Below are positions 1 to 11,104 of a stretch of 64,000 nt of DNA, one piece after another. Source of the stretch: Dasyornis broadbenti (taxonomy: Eukaryota; Chordata; Aves; Passeriformes; Dasyornithidae); NCBI GenBank assembly GCA_013397935.1, contig VZRN01006619.1, forward strand, positions 2,037,688-2,101,687. The letters are read 5' to 3'. The notes under the pieces are model-generated. The model saw only the letters and a program-made list of their open reading frames with translations. It searched no databases and was not told where the DNA came from. Each line of letters starts with the position of its first letter. The stretch's first letter is position 1. The position numbers were made by a program, and so were the translations under genes.

Positions 1-1595
1 GCTTCAAATATGCAACGTGCAGCTTGTCATAAAATTCTGATTGAATTTAAACCATGTGTGTGTGGTTAGGGAGACATCTGTTAATTGTTCATGAAATTAA
101 TTGAATGATGACTATCTAGTTGAGTTTTCACTGGATTTATTCCTAGGGGCTGTAATTACTAGTTTTGTAAAAGGTACCCCTCAACCAGGCTATTTTTAAA
201 AAGAAAAAACCTCTTACATGTATCTCTTGTCAGCCTATATTCTGGTGTTGGATATGCAATTTTAAAAATGTGATTGTAGCAACTCCTCATATTTAAGTAA
301 AATGCTTGTTTTTCATACAGGAATTACAGAGTGTAACATAATTGGGCTCCCTGAAATGAATTCAGCATCTCTCAGAGAACAAAATCATTGAGCCTACTGA
401 CTAAATTTAACAGCCTAATAGAAATATGCAGGTGAAGGTACAATTAATTTTAATTACTAGACTATACATTGTTAGTTGCACAGCCATGAGTAAAATTAAA
501 ATGGCAATCACAATTAGAAAATTGCAACCTCATTGTGCAACAAATTAGTCACAAATTAAAAGTCCAGGAACTATTATACATCCACTTTATTGCTTTATGA
601 CCATTATTGCCCTGATATGGATTTTATTTCTTTAATGTCGTGTCCACTTCTTTACACTTTATCTTTGTTTAGAATCTCTGGCTCTTTCCCACACTGTGAA
701 TCTATGAAAAGAAATAAAATAGGCTGGAGGGCTGTGACTTCCCTGCTCACTCTGGACAGAAACTCATAAGTGGTGCTGTCCTGCTCATGGGTGGCTTTTA
801 GAACCAAGGTTTGTCACCGGATTATTTCAGTGAGGTTTCTAGAGCAAAGAAAATAGCATTCAGGGGGTAATAGCTGAGGTCGGTGTGTGATGTAACCCTT
901 TTAGAAAAGGTCAGGCCAGTTAAAGACAGGAATCTGGAGGGAATCTACATTGGTGTAAGTTAGACTCTCTCCTACTCCTCCCCTCTGGCTGGGCACAACT
1001 GATTGCCTGCACAAAGAATTTTAGCTACAGGAGCATTTATGCTATATGCCCCATTTTCAGCTGTTCTGCACATGGAATTGTGAAATGAGATTTAACAGTT
1101 ATCCCAATCTTGCAAGCTTTGTGGTGGTTGAAGCTGTCTTTGCCCTGAAACACTTGAGGAGCTGTCATGGAGTGTCTGAGCTGGAGTGGTGGTGGTAAAC
1201 ACCTGAAATGCAGCAACTGAAAACGCTGCAGATGTTCTGCAAAACCATATCTGCCTGCTGCCCCACATCTGGAAACGAGTGTCTGTACCCACCTGGAACC
1301 AGCAGCTCATCTTCACCTGCAGGGAAGTACAATGAGACCAACAGCACTCACCACTGGCATAACACCATCTTGAGTACTTTGCAGGGTGAACCCCATTTTG
1401 AGGTGATTCAAGGCTTTACCAGGTATCCAGATGCCTCTTGTGCAAAACTGAAGACCCATAGAGAGGGTTAAAATATCTTCAGCCCCCAAAAATCTCCTTT
1501 TGTGTCCAACATGAATCAGAGGAGCAAGAAAGAGAAATTCTCTTACCAGCATTTGAAGTATGCACCCAGCAGTTAGCCCTGTTCTTGCAGCTGTA
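1..1595. other. unique noncoding DNA
   Basis: AT-rich unique sequence with no convincing exon and no recognised repeat. The block at about 330-570 is listed separately. The frames at 1092-1636 overlap on both strands and match no family I know. The right edge is the 3' end of a CR1 element. Confidence 0.6.
330..570. promoter_or_regulatory. candidate conserved noncoding element
   Basis: Unique block crowded with homeodomain core motifs: TAATT/AATTA occurs several times between 441 and 460, with further AATTA or AATTAG cores near 495-550. An octamer-like ATATGCA lies at 424-430. Density of such cores without low-complexity expansion is typical of vertebrate developmental enhancers. Conservation is not shown here, so this is inferred from motif content only. 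Confidence 0.3.
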
Positions 1596-1960
1596 GGATC
1601 AGAATGGCTTGTGTTGAAAGGAGCCTTAAAGATCATCCAGTTCTAACCCCTCTGCCATGGGCAGGGACACCTTCCACTAGACCAGGTTGCTCAAAGCCCC
1701 AGCCAACCTGGCCTTGGACACTGCCAGGTTTGGGACATCCACTGCTTCTCTGGGCAACCTGTTCCAGTGCCTCACCACCCTCACAGTAAAGAATTTCTTG
1801 CCAATATCTATCTAAACCTGCCCTCTGCCAGTCTACAGCCATCCCCCCTGTTCTGTCACTCCATGCTCTTGTAAACAGTCTCTCTCCATTCTTTCTTGTA
1901 GGCTTCCTTCAGGTACTGGAAGGTTACAATTAGGTCATCCCAAAGCCTTCTCCTCTCCAG
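1596..1960 (-). mobile_element. CR1 LINE, 5'-truncated 3' end (365 bp)
   Basis: Reads, in reverse complement, as the 3' terminal part of an avian CR1 non-LTR retrotransposon. Landmarks from left to right are the tail (AGAATGGCTTG), CTGCCATGGGCAGGGACACC, the segment on the first-strand side of GACCAGGTTGCTCAAAG, TCTCTGGGCAACCTGTTCC, AAACCTGCCCTCTGCCAG, and CAGGTACTGGAAGG near 1912-1925. The copy ends in CTTCTCCTCTCCAG at about 1960. 5' truncation is normal for CR1. The short frames at 1604-1842 lie in this repeat and are not genes. Divergence is moderate. Confidence 0.93.
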
Positions 1961-2548
1961 TCCTCCTGAGGGAGGCCAAGGCACAGGGCTGAATATGTTG
2001 GCTGGGAAGAACAGGACATAGCAAGGTAATTAATCAGAGTTCATGGGGAGAGGAGCTGGGGAGGGGGTTTAAGACCAAACCACCAAACCCTGATGCAATC
2101 TCTTTTTTCCATGTGATCTCTGTTCTCTGGGGTCTTTTCTAAAATCACTAGAGCATTGGTCAGCTTGTGTGAGCCCCAGCAGGGGCTCTTGCAGTGCTTG
2201 GAGAGCTGAAACTCCATTTCAAATATGCAATTGAACAGCTATCAGAGGGTAATGATGTTTAGTCACTACCAATTGGGACTGGATTTTAATTGATGACCCA
2301 GAGGTGAAAGTGTTTATATTCCATTACCTGCTATTGCCAGTTGGTTTTTTTTCTGTAATCCTCTTTGCTGTAATATGAATATTTTGGAAAGGATAAATTA
2401 AAGTTGGACTGAAGATATAAAAATGAGAAAAGATATTTTTCTCTCTGATTATCTCTCTATATTTAAGGCCCAACAGGGACTCCTTAGTTCTCCAAGTTCT
2501 CTTGTATACTGTTAGAATGGAATCAACACATATGTTATTGAAACAACC
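1961..2548. other. unique noncoding DNA
   Basis: No gene or repeat recognised apart from the candidate regulatory block at 2200-2420 and the poly-T run that closes the interval. Confidence 0.55.
2200..2420. promoter_or_regulatory. candidate conserved noncoding element
   Basis: Unique block beginning with an octamer-like ATATGCAATTGA near 2223-2234, followed by GGTAATGATG, ACCAATTGGGA and TTTTAATTGATGACC. The spacing of several homeodomain and CCAAT-like cores in about 100 bp resembles a developmental enhancer. Inferred from composition only. Confidence 0.3.
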
Positions 2549-2568
2549 TTTTTTTTTTTTTTTTTTTT
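2549..2568. repeat. poly(T) run, 20 bp
   Basis: Uninterrupted T run. No retrocopy or LINE body is seen on either side, so it is most likely a simple mononucleotide repeat rather than an insertion tail. Confidence 0.9.
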
Positions 2569-5500
2569 AACTGCGGATTGTTGATTGCAATTTTCCACAG
2601 ATGTGTGCTTCCATGTTTACACTGTTCCCCCATTCCAAACAGTAAGGATTCCCCCTTATTTGAAGCAAAACTCACCTGTGATTGCTGCTAAATCAAACAC
2701 TGAGATCTCCTTCCCCTGTTCTGGGAGAGGTGAGAACCTGTGATTTACTATATGTTTATGCAGCACCTAGTGCCTGATTCCACAGTGTCTTGCAGGGTTT
2801 ACCTCAGGATAGAAACTGAGGAAAAAAAATGATAATGTGATCAATTAATAAGATTTTCTCTCAGAAGTCCCAGAAGTTTCTTATTATCTGTAATTTTCAT
2901 ATCTCGGACCTCCCTTGTGTTTTAGAATTTCTTGACAGGCTAATAAGGATGATCGTCCTCTGGAAAATGTGGAGATGTAGAAATAAAATACCAGCTGTGG
3001 AATCAATTTGGATGTATTCTGTACAGTTGGTATTTTGAATGATTTCTGAGCAAGGATTACCTAAGATTAGGAGAACATCTATCAGTGCCAGCGGCCAATA
3101 TCCGTTTGCTGTCGATTCTTTATTGGGAAATGTGTTGTTCCTTCAGCATTAACATTAGCAGTACTAACACAAATATCTCTTTTATGTTTTTGAATTAGAA
3201 AAAAAAAAGTTATCACATCAACTTCTCTGTTTGAAAAATAGGATTAATGATAAATCAGAATGACCTGTTAAGGGCCATGCATTACCTGTGCAAGAGAAAC
3301 AGGAATATTCTCTGGGTTCTTGTTTATTGAGCCATGGTGGGCTGTTGAAGCTCTTCTCTGTCCCAGTATTGTGCATCTCCTCCTTGTGTGAAGCCAAAAG
3401 CACCTGGCATATAGTGGTTTTCTTGGTTGTGGCCTTTCCATGTTGCTGTTTCAGAGGTAGCATTGTAGGAAATGTGGTGAACTTAGATAAAAGAAAATGT
3501 TGATGCAAGGAATTACTTGTTTTATTTTCCCTCCTGCTCTTTCTGGTAAGAAATTGGCCTTGCCCATGAGTCAGGAGGTTTTTGGTGTTGAAATGCATGG
3601 AAGAGCTGCAATACAAATATCTTGTGATTTGGGTCAATAACTTTGCATTAATATTTACTGTTAGTAATAAGTGGGTAGAGCCTCATGGGAGAGCTGCAAA
3701 AATGGAAATGTCTCCTTGTAGACATGTGTTCATGAAACCAGGGTCTGCAGCTGACAGAGCAATTGGAGAGGTGTCTTTAAGCTTTACTGTTGGAGTCCTG
3801 AAACTCTATGCGACTTTTAAATTCCTTGGCATGGTGGAGAGGAGGGGGAACTTGGATCCTGAACTTCCTGTGAATCTCAGGAATATTGCACATTTCTTAT
3901 TCAGCCATTTTATTTATGCTGCAAAAGGTGTAAGTGTGATTCTTTAGTTATAGCTGAGAAGGCAGCCCTTCATTTAATCCCAGGTACTGTAAACTGCTAT
4001 TTCCCCCACAAAGAACTAATTACAAATTTACATAGTAAATTCTTTTCTTACAGTCTAACGGGACTCAACAGAAAACATGGGTTTGAGCATGTAGCTTTGA
4101 AATTAAGCAATGTAACAGCATTAAAAAAAAGTATCCCTTGGAAACCTTCATCTCTGATTTTATTTTATATTGTTATAGAGCTCACGCTTCAGTGATTTCC
4201 TTTCATCTAGTCACTGGGCTGAGGAAATAACACAGAAAAGGAAACCTCTTGAGTTTCTGATGTACATGGTAAATGGTCATTTCAGGGACCATGTGCTATG
4301 GGCCTCAGACTGAGGGTTTAATTTAATTGGTTGAAATTAAAAAAACATTCATGCCTCATGAAATTATAACCTTTACCCCTTGTGTGTCAGCTACATCTGA
4401 CACTAGCCTTGTTGTTTAGAGATGAAATCCCTCCCCTATTTAAATGGAAGCTCCTGTGGGACCCACATAAGCCTTGCAAACAGAAGAGGCAAGTGCCTCT
4501 GATCACTAGATCGCTACCCCGACCATGGTTAACATCAGCAGCGTTGCTTTTAGAAGTTTGTGTGTCTGTGTTTATCTTTGCTATTTGAAAAATCATACTG
4601 TTTGTTTGTTATCAGTATGCTCATATTTCTTTTAAAATACATGTTAAAAAAATTGGCTTTTTGTTTTCACTGGGGGAAATTAAATACATGTGACAGAGAG
4701 CTAGATTTGTATGTTTCCTGTCAAGAAATTGGGAGCTGAGGTTCAATTTAAATTATTTTTTTTTGATGGTAATCTGTTTTACTTTAGTTGAACTCTCTAC
4801 ATGAGTATTTGTTGGGTGTATTTTCTGATATAGTTTTCCTTTCTTCTTGGTTTAGATTATAGAACACAAGAACATTATAATAATAATAATTGTTTTCCTG
4901 GCTTTCTGTGGAGTGCTGGGGACAGGGGCAATGCAACCTCCTTTGAGACTGGAGCTATTACCCTAGTGCCAAATAAAACCAATTTACAATACTCCATGAG
5001 GTACAGATGAGACATCTTCAGTGTTTCAGGAGGCGTTTTCAAAAAGGACCTGCAGGGAGGCAGGTTCTCAGTTTCCACAGACTTTCAAATGAGCTTGAGC
5101 ACAGCCACCTTTAGATTCCTTTGGGGAATCTCACTGCTGTAAATGTGCGCATCACATTTTTTATGACATAGCAGTTAGGAGAGATAAAATCCCTAGAAAC
5201 TTGTAAAGGTGACCTGGCCCTTTAACAGGAGATCTGCTTGCAGAGATGCCCCGGCCCTGACTGTTCACATCATGTTCATGCTGAATTTCTGGTGCTTTGC
5301 TCAAATGTCTTTATTCTGTGACAGACTGGGTCCTCAGCTAGTCCAGAAACTGGGTTACCATAGCACATTTAATGATGGCTTCTCATTATACCAGAACTTC
5401 TTTGTCGAAGGGTATAAGGGATGTGGAAAGCCAGTCAACCAAGATGATCCATTTCTTCTTAATGTTTTGTTGTCAACAGATGCATCAGCTGCTTTTTCAG

Positions 5501-6794
5501 TTTTATGTATAATATGGTCATAGATATGATGGCTGTATGTATTGTTGAGTTCTGGTTATCCTTAATGAAGATTTTAAGTGGAATAAGAAGTTAAAAAAAT
5601 TTTCATGGACAGTATTTGGAATCTGGTACACTTTTATTCTACAAGAATCCAGAGGAGAAATGAGTAAGTGCCAGGAAAATAGGTATAACATGGAGGGCAA
5701 ATAGCTGGGAAATTTTTGTTCCGAGGAAGAAAGATGAGAATGAGGCAATGAGAGATGAGAATGAGGTGATGTTCAATGAAAAGAAAGTTATCACAGCATA
5801 GAAAGTCCCATAAGGAACAGTGGTTCTTTGGTGTTCATTGCTGTAGAATATAATTGGCAGCAATTTAGGAAGGTTCAGAGAACACTGAACACTTAAAAGA
5901 TGACAAGAATGCTCAGAAGGTTAATACCAGATTGTCTTTAAAGAAAAGTTTACAAAGGGAAATATTTTTGATGTTGCGGCAAATTATCCTCCTCTGCCTG
6001 GCTGCACCATTTTGTGAAGGAGTAGGACTCATACAATAAATAAAAAAAATTCCAGAATACTGAAGCAGGAATTGTGCTCTTGTTTTTTTCTAGGAGGGCA
6101 GATGTTCAGATCCCAGCTTTTTCCCCTTTCTGTCAGCGTACCACCAAATTCAGAAAACCCTGAGAAAGTGCCAAATGGTCTTGGGAACATACACAATGCC
6201 ATGAAAGTTTGGGTTGACTTGCAGAGGTACTTGGCCTCCATAAGCTTATCAACAAGAACAGTTTGTTTTCATGCCCTGTGGTGCTACTAATCCTTCAATT
6301 CTTTCATGAATAAGAAACACAGAGTTGATGAAATTCTCAAACTATCTGATGCAAACGGACTTTTTCAAATGTTGAGTCCAGGTTAGAACTAATCCTCCAT
6401 TTCAGCCTGACGTAATATGTACAGCCAATTTCATGCATTTATTATTCAAGCTGTGCTTGCATGCTTGCCCTTGAAAGATTCAAGAGATGCAGCAAATCTG
6501 TCCAAAAGGTCTTTCCAACTCATCTCTGATACTTTGGGAGAGCGTCAGTGCCATTCTACAGTGTTTCAATACAACTTTACAGCTGGGAGGGATAAAAATA
6601 TGATTTTATCTGGAAGTTAAGGCATTGCTGGTCTTTGCTGATAGTGAGGCTTGTGCAGGATCCAAAATGTTGACTTTCTAGTCATGGGAACATGGGAATA
6701 GACAGTGATCAGTACTGGAGATGTGCAGTGGTTATAGAAAGGGAGGAAAAAATCCATGGATCAAACATGCCTCCTTTCACCTCCTTGCTCACCA
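2569..6794. other. unique noncoding DNA
   Basis: About 4.2 kb with no recognised gene or interspersed repeat. The frames at 3218-3637 (minus), 3582-3947 (plus) and 5209-5523 (plus) have no recognisable domain. A (TAA)n run lies at 4876-4889, and a 14-bp duplication at 5732-5766 is listed separately. Confidence 0.55.
5732..5766. repeat. short direct repeat, 14 bp, period 21
   Basis: AGATGAGAATGAGG occurs at 5732-5745 and again at 5753-5766. Two copies with an imperfect spacer, consistent with slippage-type duplication. Confidence 0.85.
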
Positions 6795-7117
6795 GTGCAG
6801 CCTCTGGAACCTAAAGGGGCTGCAAGAGACCTGGAGAGGGATTTTTGATAAGGGCGCAGGGTGATAGCACAAGAACGGACAGAACATAGATTTAGATTAA
6901 ATAATGGGAAGAAATTCTTTCCTGCGAGGATGGTGAGGCACTGGCACAGGTTGTCCAGAGAAGCTGTGGCTGCCCCATCCCTGGAAGTGTTCAAGGCCAA
7001 GTTGGATGGGGCTTTGAGCAGCCTGGTCTAGTGGAAGCTGTCCCTGCCCATGGCATAGGGTTTAGAGCTGGGTGATTTTTAAGGTCCCTTCCAGCCCAAA
7101 CCATCCTATGAATCAGA
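6795..7117 (+). mobile_element. CR1 LINE, 5'-truncated 3' end (~320 bp)
   Basis: Sense-oriented 3' end of avian CR1. It begins near GTGCAGCCTCTGGAACCTA (6795) and runs through GGGAAGAAATTCTTTCCTG, GGTGAGGCACTGGCACAGG, CCCCATCCCTGGAAGTG, CTGGTCTAGTGGAAG and the tail CCAAACCATCCTATGAATCA at about 7097-7116. It is degraded in the middle (6840-6900). It overlaps a spurious minus-strand frame at 6761-7000. Confidence 0.93.
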
Positions 7118-9624
7118 GCATGAGAACAAATGGAGGACATTGCCTAACAGTCAATAGATTTTCCCTGAAAATCAAGGAACTATAAGCCCTTCCCCAGCTC
7201 TGTTTCCAGGAGAAAAGCACTGAACAACCTCCTCCCCTGTGTGAGCCCTTATAATGATAAAAGACAAACTGTTCTGCTGGAACGTTTGGAGTTGCGGGGC
7301 TTTTAGCTCCTCCAGGGAGTGGGACATTGCTATCTGCAGATTGAATCAATCTGCTTCGGAAGCGTGATGGTGAAAGAGCGCGTTGATGATAACAAAGCGA
7401 CACATTGAGGGAACAGCCTTTACTTCTCTGAGCATAGATAAGACGGCTTTTTAAAAAGTGAGCAGGCACAGAGCAACTGCAGCCTCACCCAGTAGCAGTT
7501 TTAATCCTCTTGCTTGAGATTGGTAGAAGATTTGGCAGGTAGGAGGATGGGGTAAGTCTCTTCTTGTTATCTGAGAGGAGGACAATGCTATTACAAGTAA
7601 AGCAGCAAGAGAATTCTTGCTTGATAATAGAGTTAAGGGGAGCTAAAAGATAAACTCTGTTTTTTATTGGGGGGAATAATAAGGTTGTCTGGGCTAACTT
7701 TAGTGAAACTTGTTATTCTGTCTCTGATTTGCTTGTCATTGTGTCTCTTGGGCACCGCACTGCAAAGGGCATTGCTACGTTAACCCATGGGTGCTGTGCA
7801 GGGCAGTGGAGGTCTGGCCAGGTTTGTTTGCTTCAAGGCACCCCTCTCTTTTGCTCCTTCCTACGGCGTGGCTCTCAAGCTGATTTTTGTAATTTTTATT
7901 TACAGGCCCATGCTTTGCACCCTTGGGCTCAGGGGCTATGTCTTGGAGATAATGTCCTTTTAATGAAAACCACCTCATGTGCACAGATACCATGCTTGTG
8001 ACATGGGTCTGTACCACGCAAAACAAAGAAGATTTTGGAGAGAGCTCTGCCAGAGATTTCCATAGCCACTGATCCCAGCCACCAGAGGGAAACACAACCA
8101 CATGCATTAACCCAGTCAGTCATGTGCACCTTCTCCATGTGTGCTAAGTCTTCTTGGACAGCTGATGTTCCTCAGGGCAGCCCAAAACACTGTATGATAA
8201 TAAGATTCTGCACCTCAAATACAACCCAGGGACTGCATTTCCCGAAGTCCCACCCAGCTGGTGTTGTGGGGGCTGCTGGAGCCCAGTGGGCTCTTTTGTC
8301 TTTCTTGTTGCAGCTGTTGGTTGGAGGCACTGTGGGAAGGATGCAATCTTGTCTCCCCTAAGTGAGTACAGAGAGCACATTCCGTGGTGCTGGAACAGAA
8401 CAGGAAGAGTGTAAAAAAGTGGTGTAGCCACAAACACCATGAAAAGGCCGTTACAGACACTGTCACACAAGGCTTTGCCTTCTGCCCTCCATTATCTAAT
8501 GGTTTCAGTTGTCAAGAAGACAGAAAGTTTAATACCCAAGCAAACACCTTCCTGCTCTGAGGGATCAGCCCTTTTCCTTTGTAACCTACTCTTCCTGAGC
8601 TGGGCAGCCAGGCAAATCCCATGTGAGAGGTCAGTGAGCTGGAGAGCTCCTGCAGCTTCCTGTCTCTGTGTGTTTGTGCTGGTGGGAAGCCAGTGTGCTG
8701 CAGCCCTTACCTCTGCCCGGGGGCTGCTTTACAGACTGGGCCTGTACCCTAACCAAACACAAATTTGTGGCCAGAGGAGGTTATGTGAACCTTGGTTTGT
8801 ACATAAACCATGTCTGCTGATGCATTTGCCACTAACAAATCCTCCAGGGACAAAACTCAACTTTTCATAATAATAATAATAACATATTTGTCTAGAAATC
8901 TAGAGTTTCCTATATTCAGAATTAGCAGCAAATTTTTTTTTTTTTCCTGTTGAGCATCATCTCAGGGCACTGGGTGCTGTCGCAGGTCTCCTAGGCTGGG
9001 GTAGGCTGTTGGACAAGCCATTAATGAGGGAGTTACCAATGGAGATGTGAGGTTGCTTGCTGGCTCTTGGTAATTTCTGGTGGGAACCCCAGGATCAGGG
9101 GATGGCAGTGCTTTCCTGAGCCAGTGGTGGCATATGATGAAAGGAAGGAGACCCCTCTGCAGCCTCCAGTCTGGGAGCACTGCTTTGGGGCCTTCAGCTT
9201 CCGTGCATGCTCCTCCCTCCACAGCCCCTTCTTGCTTGGGGTGCCTATCTAAAGCTGCTAAAACAGGTGCTGCCCACACGCTGAGTGCCAAGGACAAATG
9301 GTTACCCTCCAGGGAGGGAGGAACATGGGCACAAGAGATGATTTTTTGGGCTGCACCATGGCTGGGGATGAGAGGGTTGTTGTTATCCTGCAAAATATCA
9401 CCTTGGAGGGAGGTGCCTCTCAGTGCACGAGCACAGAGGCAGTGCCTGTTTAAGACTGGCTTCTCCAAAAGCGAACCAAAAAATGTGTCTGTGAGAGGAG
9501 AACGAGTCCTGGAGCCCCTGCTGCCTTTAACACATTTTCAGCAGAGCGCCCTGCGCCATCCCCGGAGCCCCTCCACTCTCCCCAGCCCGGCTTCCTCCCC
9601 TTCCCCCTCCCCACAACTATTTAA
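7118..9624. other. unique noncoding DNA, locally more GC-rich
   Basis: No exon or repeat recognised. GC rises between about 8.0 and 9.6 kb, which thins stop codons and produces overlapping frames on both strands (8439-8870 plus, 8962-9468 minus, 9080-9640 plus). None shows a domain. A CTCF-like core lies at 8079-8089 and an (ATA)n run at 8867-8884. Confidence 0.55.
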
Positions 9625-9904
9625 TTTTGCTCTGGCATGAAATAATAGAGTGCTGTGTATCTATTACAGATGTAAAGAGATTTAGACTGCCACAGGTTTC
9701 AGTAGCACATTCAGAGCCCTAACAAAGCTGGGTATAATAGACTCTCCCTGCCATTATCCATTCAGCAAGTGTAATAAATGACTCGGCCGCAGCCTGCCAT
9801 ATACCACCCGGCCCAGATAACAGCTGAAAGGAGAAAATTAAATTTTGCTTTTGTTGAAACATTATGATTTATGTATTTGTAATATAGGCTGCGGTGGGCA
9901 ATTG
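9625..9904. promoter_or_regulatory. candidate conserved noncoding element
   Basis: Unique block lying between a pyrimidine/GC-rich stretch and an A14 run. It contains a GATA site next to an E-box (CAGATAACAGCTG, about 9816-9828), a TAAATGACTCGGCCGC segment with an AP-1-like core, TGATTTATGTATTTG, and retained CpGs in otherwise CpG-poor DNA. CpG retention plus composite sites suggests constraint. Conservation itself was not tested. Confidence 0.4.
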
Positions 9905-9918
9905 AAAAAAAAAAAAAA
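9905..9918. repeat. poly(A) run, 14 bp
   Basis: Mononucleotide run at the right edge of the candidate element. No retrocopy body ends here. Confidence 0.9.
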
Positions 9919-10957
9919 GGAAGATTGCTGAATATACTTCAGGGTTACTGATTGTACCACAGGCCACTTAGAGTGCTAGAAATGCTGTTCTTCTCCCTGT
10001 GTTCCTTAATAATCATAAAATCATACAAATTCCTATTAACCTTTTCACTCATGTTGATTTTATTTATATATATATATATTTTAATTTCATTTTTTATTTC
10101 CAAGTCAAGTTTTGGCCATTTACTCTCAGCCTCTTGAAAAATAACAGACTGATGGTTTATGGAGACAAGGCATGAAGTACCTAGGCATGTAAAAATGATG
10201 GATGTAGGTCAAAAAATCTATATATAATTTTTACTATTTTTATAATAATTTTCTTTAAATGGGGTGGTTTCCCCCTTCCCCTCCTCCTCTTCTTCACTGC
10301 TGTCTTTAGAGTTGATGACAAGATATTCTGATATCCTCATCCTTGCAATATCTAGACCTATAAAAATAATTAACTTCTCCCACCTTAGAAATATAGAGAC
10401 AGAAACAGGAGTGCTTCACCTTGTAATTTATAATATTGCAGCACCGTCCCTTAATGTTGTAATCAGGCCTGCAAAGTCTTATCATGTTGTAGAATATAAT
10501 GAACTTACTTATTCATTTCAACATCACATTTCATCTTAGTTGTTCTCCACATTACTTGCTCGTCCCTCCCCTTTTCTGGAACAGTGGCAAGAACATAGAA
10601 GTTTTCTCTTTCTTTCTCTTTCCTTTTCTTCACCTTCTTTTAGCTCAGGGCTTGAGCTGAGTCAACAGACTGACCAAGGAGGCTGGAGGCTCCTATGCCT
10701 GTGCTTCCTAGGAGTTTAAATGTGTTCTTAATTTTTTGGGGTGTTTTTAGGAATTTATTAAACCTAGTTATGTGGTTTACACCAACAGCTTGAGAAAGAG
10801 CTTGGCTGCATGAAAAGGGACAGTGGTAGAACTGGAGCCAGAGGATGCTCTGTGCTTCCCACACACAGCCCTTGTGTGGCCTTGTTGCTCGTTTCTGTCT
10901 CAAATGTTGCCACTTAAAGCAGTGTCTGCCAGAAGTTGGGACGGATAATTGCAATGG
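9919..10957. other. unique noncoding DNA
   Basis: AT-rich, with a (TA)n run at 10063-10079 and a pyrimidine-rich tract at about 10602-10640. No gene recognised. Confidence 0.55.
10063..10079. repeat. (TA)n microsatellite
   Basis: About eight TA units within a longer A/T-only stretch. Confidence 0.85.
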
Positions 10958-11104
10958 AATGCCCCATCTCTGGAAGGGTTCAAGGTTAGATCGGAGCAGA
11001 CTTTGAGCAATCTGGTTTAGTGGAAGGTGTCCCTGCCCATGGCAGGGGGCCTGGAACTACATGGCCTTTGAACATCCAACCCAAACCATTCTATAATTCT
11101 ATGA
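10958..11104 (+). mobile_element. CR1 LINE 3' end (~147 bp)
   Basis: Sense-oriented CR1 tail: GCCCCATCTCTGGAAGGGTT, TTTAGTGGAAGGTGTCCCTG, CCCATGGCAGGGGG, then CCAACCCAAACCATTC and the terminal TCTATAATTCTATGA microsatellite-like end. Strongly 5'-truncated. Confidence 0.93.

Noticed and set aside
3582..3947. 121-codon frame (plus)
   Set aside because: No domain, no splice context, within chance length.
5209..5523. 104-codon frame (plus) with a Cys/Phe-rich sequence
   Set aside because: Considered as a transposon or gene remnant, but no recognisable motif and no flanking repeat signature.
8439..8870. 143-codon frame (plus)
   Set aside because: No family resemblance. It lies in the same GC-raised stretch and overlaps other frames. 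Length is within chance expectation.
9080..9640. 186-codon frame (plus), the longest in the window, and its 168-codon minus-strand counterpart at 8962-9468
   Set aside because: GC-rich local composition lowers stop frequency on both strands. Both strands stay open at once, the residues are low-complexity Ser/Pro-rich, no domain is visible and no splice context fits.
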